Below, piece after piece: positions 59,441 to 64,000 of a stretch of DNA of 64,000 nt (position 1 is the first letter of the stretch; each line of letters begins with the position of its first letter). Both the position numbers and the translations under genes were made by a program. The notes under the pieces are model-generated. The model saw only the letters and a list, made by a program, of their open reading frames with translations. It had not been told where the DNA came from and did not search any database. This DNA comes from Limnanthes douglasii subsp. nivea (Eukaryota > Streptophyta > Magnoliopsida > Brassicales > Limnanthaceae): positions 75,597,910 through 75,661,909 of the forward strand of contig JAUPFV010000001.1 in the NCBI GenBank assembly GCA_036936605.1. The letters run 5' to 3'.

Positions 59441-61400
59441 AACATCGTCTTTCTTGGGACTCTTAGTATTAGAGCTTGAGCTTTCACTAGTGACTTTGTC
59501 AGAATCATCTTCACTTAAATAACCATGCTTATCACCATCCACCATGGTGTGAAAATGTATCTCTTCGTATGGTACACATTTCCACAAAGGTCCAAGGGTC
59601 CTCTTTGGAAAGGTCTAATAGAATAGCAGAACCATGTCCGACTTGACCCCCTCGTCTCTCTTTTTTCCAAAGAATCCACTAACCCAGCAACATACCTCTC
59701 TATGGATGCAACTATCTCTTGAGTTTTGTTTTCCTTCAGAGCTTTGTTCTTTTTTCTTTCTCTAAAATAGCTTCTTCTAGTTTCATTTTCTCTTCGGTTA
59801 AAGCAACAATCGTGTTTGCGCTGGTGGTTTTTTGTTGCTTCAACGTTTTGATCTCACTAGAGGAATTGGTTTCCAAGGTGAAATATTAGGTCTGGATCTC
59901 CTCTTGAGCACTCTTGGAGTAGTTGGGTAGCCAAGTCCTCATTCTCTTTGTTTAAAACTTTTATTCTTTGTTGAGCAGTAAAGAGATCGGTTTTTAAACT
60001 CTGGTTTGGTGTGGTAAGAGTACCGATGTTCTCATCTTGCTCCCTGACCAGCTTCTCCAAATCTACTATTGGCCTAATGAAGCCTAAAATGGCATGGCCT
60101 AAAGTGTCATGTTCGCTTGACATCTCGAAAGATTCCCCATTATAAGTGAATACATTGGGAATAGTGGGTTGAGAGAAAGATCCAAATTCATCTTTGTCTA
60201 GGTCGCTGAAGTACATGTTGCGAAATTCATCAAGGTTGACCTCTTCTTCAATAGATGGCTAGTTAGCCGTGGGAAAAATTGAAGGAATAAGGTCAGCCGG
60301 TGCCTCTACCTGTGGAGGAACATCGGGTGGGAGTGTAGGATTGTTAACTGCCGACAGTTACATATAACCCTCGGTTACTTTTGTTCTTCTTCCTGGTTCT
60401 TTGGTTATCATCTTCCTTGGACCTCGTATGAGCTCTCTTCTTAGCATGAGGGGCCTGATCCGATTCCCCAATTTCCCCAACCGTTGCAGCCACAGCTTCC
60501 AACTGGCTGGTTCACGATTCTGGAGAGATGGATCGGTTTCGGTCTTCTTCTTTTTCTTCATTTTGTCTAAATGACTAGGAGCTTTACTTTGGGCTGGTAT
60601 TACAACTTGCCATCATTTACCTCTGTCCTTTTTAATATAAAATCTGCTGGAGAGAGAATGGTCAACTGTTCTGAGGTGAGGTCTCCGCTTCCACCTGTGT
60701 TCCACAGTTGAGCCCTCAACATGTTTCACAAGGTGAAACAGTTATGGAAGCCAAGGCCCCATCTTTCTGATACCCATTGGTTCAGTTTGGAAAAGGTAGC
60801 TTTTCCAGGCTCCAAATTCTGAGGAAACATCTTTGAAAGCACTTCAAAATATGAACAGTAGTTAGTTTGGTCTATACACTAGAGAGTTCGAATATAACTA
60901 AAATATCAAAAGGAATGTTACATGAGGTCCTCGACTACCTAGTCAGTTGACTCAGATTTGTTTAGTAGTTGATCTTTTTGTTATTCTCCCTGGCCCCGCT
61001 AATTAACAAAACTCGGTCCTCCATGGTTTCTCAGCCTCTAGCAGGTCATTCACTACCTTGTAGTCATTCCCCATGTTGTAGTGATATAAAGGAATTTGGT
61101 AGTAATTGAATCTTTGATAGTCTGGAAGCAATGATGCTGGCTAGAAGGGTATATCAGGCATTCAGACTCAGTTGGATGGGGCAAATCTTAATCAAATAGA
61201 AGTACCAAACTACTTCTGGGTCCAAGGGAAAGCGAAGTTCCCACTTTAGCACTTCGGTGTACACCACCAATCCATTTATCTTGTAATCTAAAAGATTCTC
61301 CGGTGTAACTAGGATCCTAACTTTAATAGATTCTGGGAAGCCCTACTTTATTCATATCCGATCTAGTTCAGCAGTAAGTGTATACATGTAGTTAATTTTT
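59430..61400 (-). pseudogene. Relic resembling the 'putative gypsy type transposon' domain protein
   Basis: On minus, 61350-61130 reads like the conserved plant domain of this name (LVVYTEVLKWELRFPLDPEV then FYLIKICPIQLS). A basic linker follows (60561-60358, KKKKKTETDPS), then a coiled-coil segment (60216-59857, with heptad-like LEKLVREQDENIGTL and LNKENEDLATQLLQE) and an acidic/Ser-rich C-terminus near 59540-59430. Stops and frame changes break it. It converges on the Gypsy pol relic, overlapping its end. Whether both belong to one nested element is not resolved. Confidence 0.5.
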
Positions 61401-62409
61401 TGAAGGGCCAAAAAATATTTCACATTGACTTTGCGAAGATGTGGCCCAACTTTCCCCTCTAAACACTTCATGAATGATTCGGTGTTAGGAATTCGTGGTT
61501 TTTTCCTATTAGACCGATTTGGTATAGTATTCTAAGTCTGTCCGGACGTCTCTAGTGGGGTGTCTTCCCCACTGTCCTCCATAACTTCCTCCATTATAGT
61601 TAACCATTTTTCGGTCAAATTAGCACTAGTGGCCTATTTTTCAACTTGGGTGGCCTTATCATGAAGGGACATATTGTCCGGATCTACTGGGGAATGGGCA
61701 GTAGGGTTTAATGCATCCGAACTAATATTTTTGGACGACGAAAGGGTGCCTTTAGGTTTAAAGAGTCGAGTAACTCTCTGAGTAGTAGCCTCTTCTATAT
61801 CTGATCCCATGGCTATGAAAAGTGAGGGTTTCCTAACACTAGAAGTAATTTTTATCTGAGAGAATAATCTAAAGATGCTTGAACTGAAGGTTCAGATTCT
61901 AGAGTGGATCATGTAGGAATGGAATAGGGTTTTAGCGTTACCGATATTCGGGATGATGATGTGCTCTTATCAGATTCTGGCACCACATCTATATGACTAT
62001 TTTATAAATGATTTTACAAATATGTTATACTAGTTTTGAAACTATAAAATAAAAATTCTCATTACTTATAAAATTAAAAAATAAGATTAAAAACAAAAAA
62101 AATAAACTCTAACATATGTATTGTATAACATGTCATACACAACTCTCCGCAATAGTTAAGGTACACCAAATAACCATACGAGGATCCACTTTAGATAATA
62201 TACTCTTGCATATCAATTTTTTTTCAAATTTATAAGATACTTTAAAAATAGTTTATAATCATTTTTAAAAGATATATAGTAAATATATAAAAACATTCCA
62301 TACAAAAATTAAAAGGGTAGGATAAAATTTCCTAAAAACATCAAATCAAACAAGTAATATAGATTTTTAAAGTCATATAATGCATTTTAGGTAGTAACAA
62401 TTTATCTTT

Positions 62410-62410
<1 letters not shown>

Positions 62411-62490
<80 letters not shown>
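62411..62490. repeat. (TA)n microsatellite
   Basis: About 40 TA units with one TTTA interruption near 62430. Confidence 0.95.
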
Positions 62491-62494
<4 letters not shown>

Positions 62495-62499
62495 GCAAA

Positions 62500-64000
62500 T
62501 GATACATGTTTTGATCTATCCAGAAAGTAATGACTTCCAAAAAGTGTAAAGCAAAACCTAATTAAAAATAAATAAGATTTTTTATTGTTTTATAAGAGTT
62601 TTTTTTACATCTTCAAATCAGCCTACAGGAAGAATATGTAAGAATATATGTTTATAGAATATATTTTATATTGTGTTCAATTTAAAAGTTAGCAATAACC
62701 ACAAAGACAAAAATAAAATGCATTTGTAAATGATGATGGACTATATATGTGAGCTATAAACTTTGATGTATTAGGATAGAGATAAAAATATATAAATGTG
62801 GACTAGACTAAATCCAATCTCATTTAGTAGTATGATATTATCTATTTTTTGTTCAAAATTGAGCAAGTTTTGTTTTTGTACACTCCCGAAAATCTAATTT
62901 TAGTTAGATAAATCTATACTTTTGTCTACGTGATTTGGAACACGTGCAAGTTATTTTATCATTACTTTGTCCTATACTTCGAAAAATATGTTGTATCAAA
63001 TTTGAATGTGTTTGACACATTTTTAATACTATTTCCAGTGCCAACCTTGTCCTTTTGTGTTGTTTTCCACGACCAAATAAGAAAATTGGATGTCAAACAC
63101 AATTATGAGCTTGAGACTGTTGTGCACATCATTGACCCTCTTTAAATAGTGAGAGCTAGGTGTGAATTCATTTTCGATCATTTGTATGAGAGAAACACTT
63201 GTAAAACTTAAGAGATAGAGTTAGAAACTTTCACAATATTGAAGTATAAGATACATACTTAAAGATATTATGAGATTTATAGTTATTCAGTAATCTTAGA
63301 GTGATTTGTAACAAATATTAGTGGTTAAAAGGGTCTTTTTGTAACCTCTTCTATATAAAGTTTGTGTTTGTTTCCCGTAGATTTAACACTTCCTTACAAT
63401 CTGAACCATGTCAAATATGTCTTGTGTATGTGCTTAGATTTACATTTTAGTTATCTCTTGCTTAAATATTTAGGGGTTCATAGCTAAGCTTTAGTTACGA
63501 GCCAAATATGTATAGCTCTCATGTTTCTTACGAGACAAACAAGTTTCAAGTAGAGTAGTTGAGCTTCGGATAATGTTATATGTAGGTTTGATTGTTGTTA
63601 AAATATGAAGTTGTTGATTATTCTAAATCACATGTGTTCATGTAAGACGAGGTCCCCCAACAAGTGGTGGGGTGAACGTGGATAATAAAGATCACCAACG
63701 TGTCCAGTGTTGATACAAAGAATAAATGACGAAGATTATTTCAAATTTTGAGATTAGAGAGAATATTTTTACCGAGATATCAACAAAAAGTCACAAAGTT
63801 GAGTTCCATGAAGTGAAACCTAGAAAACATCAACAGAGATAATAATTCTAGTATCTAGATAATTAAGATTATAGATTTCCTAGTACATAAGAGATTGGTT
63901 GATGTAATTGATACAAAATCTATGAATAAGGTTGATGCCGAACTGTTTTACAAACCTCATATTGAGCTTGGAAAATGAAACGGTTTGTGAGGTATTTGAA
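62500..64000. other. AT-rich region without a recognised gene, possibly LTR or transposon flank
   Basis: TATA-like TTTAAATAG near 63140 and TCTATATAAAG near 63350-63360 are each followed by leader-like DNA, as in retrotransposon LTRs, but no second LTR copy, primer site or domain is seen. The short frame 62930-63145 has no family features. Confidence 0.35.

Noticed and set aside
62930..63145. 71-residue ORF
   Set aside because: No domain, no coding signal, and embedded in AT-rich LTR-like DNA.
1..64000. tRNA or rRNA genes
   Set aside because: No cloverleaf-like boxes or rRNA segments were noticed by eye. A tRNAscan run would be needed to exclude them.

Overview
The window looks like nuclear DNA of a eudicot plant. 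It is AT-rich, has spliced genes with GT-AG introns and plant TATA boxes, a plant aromatic amino acid decarboxylase-family enzyme, F-box/PP2 genes, plant L1-type LINEs with a C-terminal RNase H, Tnt1-like Copia and Ty3 elements, plant mobile domain relics and a Mutator-like element with a Ulp1-type protease gene. The species cannot be named from the sequence. Only three ORFs look like intact single-copy coding units: the aldehyde synthase/decarboxylase gene (4884-6407), an F-box/PP2 gene (45849-44674, minus, three exons) and a small acidic ORF inside a transposon (35861-36253). LINE-2 ORF1 is also open. Everything else recognised is mobile or relic.

Layout: LINE-1 relic (1-4458); intronless aromatic L-amino acid decarboxylase-fold gene with Phe in the catalytic-loop Tyr position, so predicted to be an aldehyde synthase (4884-6407); full-length LINE-2 bounded by a 15-bp target site duplication (7812-13629); a GC-rich, palindrome-rich transposon encoding a 'putative plant transposon protein' (about 14400-17141); F-box/PP2 pseudogene A (18570-17311, minus); Tnt1-like Copia element (24774 to about 20150, minus); LINE relic (about 24880-26760); plant mobile domain relic (about 27930-26780, minus); direct repeats around a Copia 3' LTR and a TTTGG-type minisatellite (28966-30425); a 540-bp displaced copy of the F-box/PP2 last exon (30842-31383); a Mutator-like element (31384 to about 41100); a second copy of the transposon-protein element (41677-44060) between two 390-bp direct repeats; intact F-box/PP2 gene B; about 4 kb with no recognised gene; a second plant mobile domain relic (51390-49990); a long degenerate stretch; a Ty3/Gypsy pol relic (57830-59440); and an opposing relic resembling the 'putative gypsy type transposon' domain (61400-59430).

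The most interesting object is the Mutator-like element. It has three transcription units: a spliced Ulp1/C48-peptidase gene relic on plus, an intact acidic ORF with its own TATA box on plus, and a spliced MuDR-type transposase relic on minus. Its introns, intergenic spaces and a 63-bp tandem array upstream of the transposase carry dozens of copies of a short degenerate motif (cores TCTAGCAA, TCTATCAG, TCTATCAA, TCGCAATG). The motif is largely absent from the exons. This architecture parallels Arabidopsis VANDAL elements, where a C48-peptidase-containing VANC protein binds short motifs that have multiplied in the element's non-coding DNA and reverses its silencing. The motif seen here and the acidic third gene may be a separate branch of such an anti-silencing system; that function is inference.

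The F-box/PP2 genes tell a duplication story. A and B share exons and upstream flank, A has decayed by frameshifts, and B is open across three correctly phased exons. B has acquired a 4 x 27-bp in-frame repeat encoding Arg-rich nonapeptides within its PP2 domain. Copy C is a nearly identical fragment of B's last exon that now abuts the truncated left end of the Mutator-like element.
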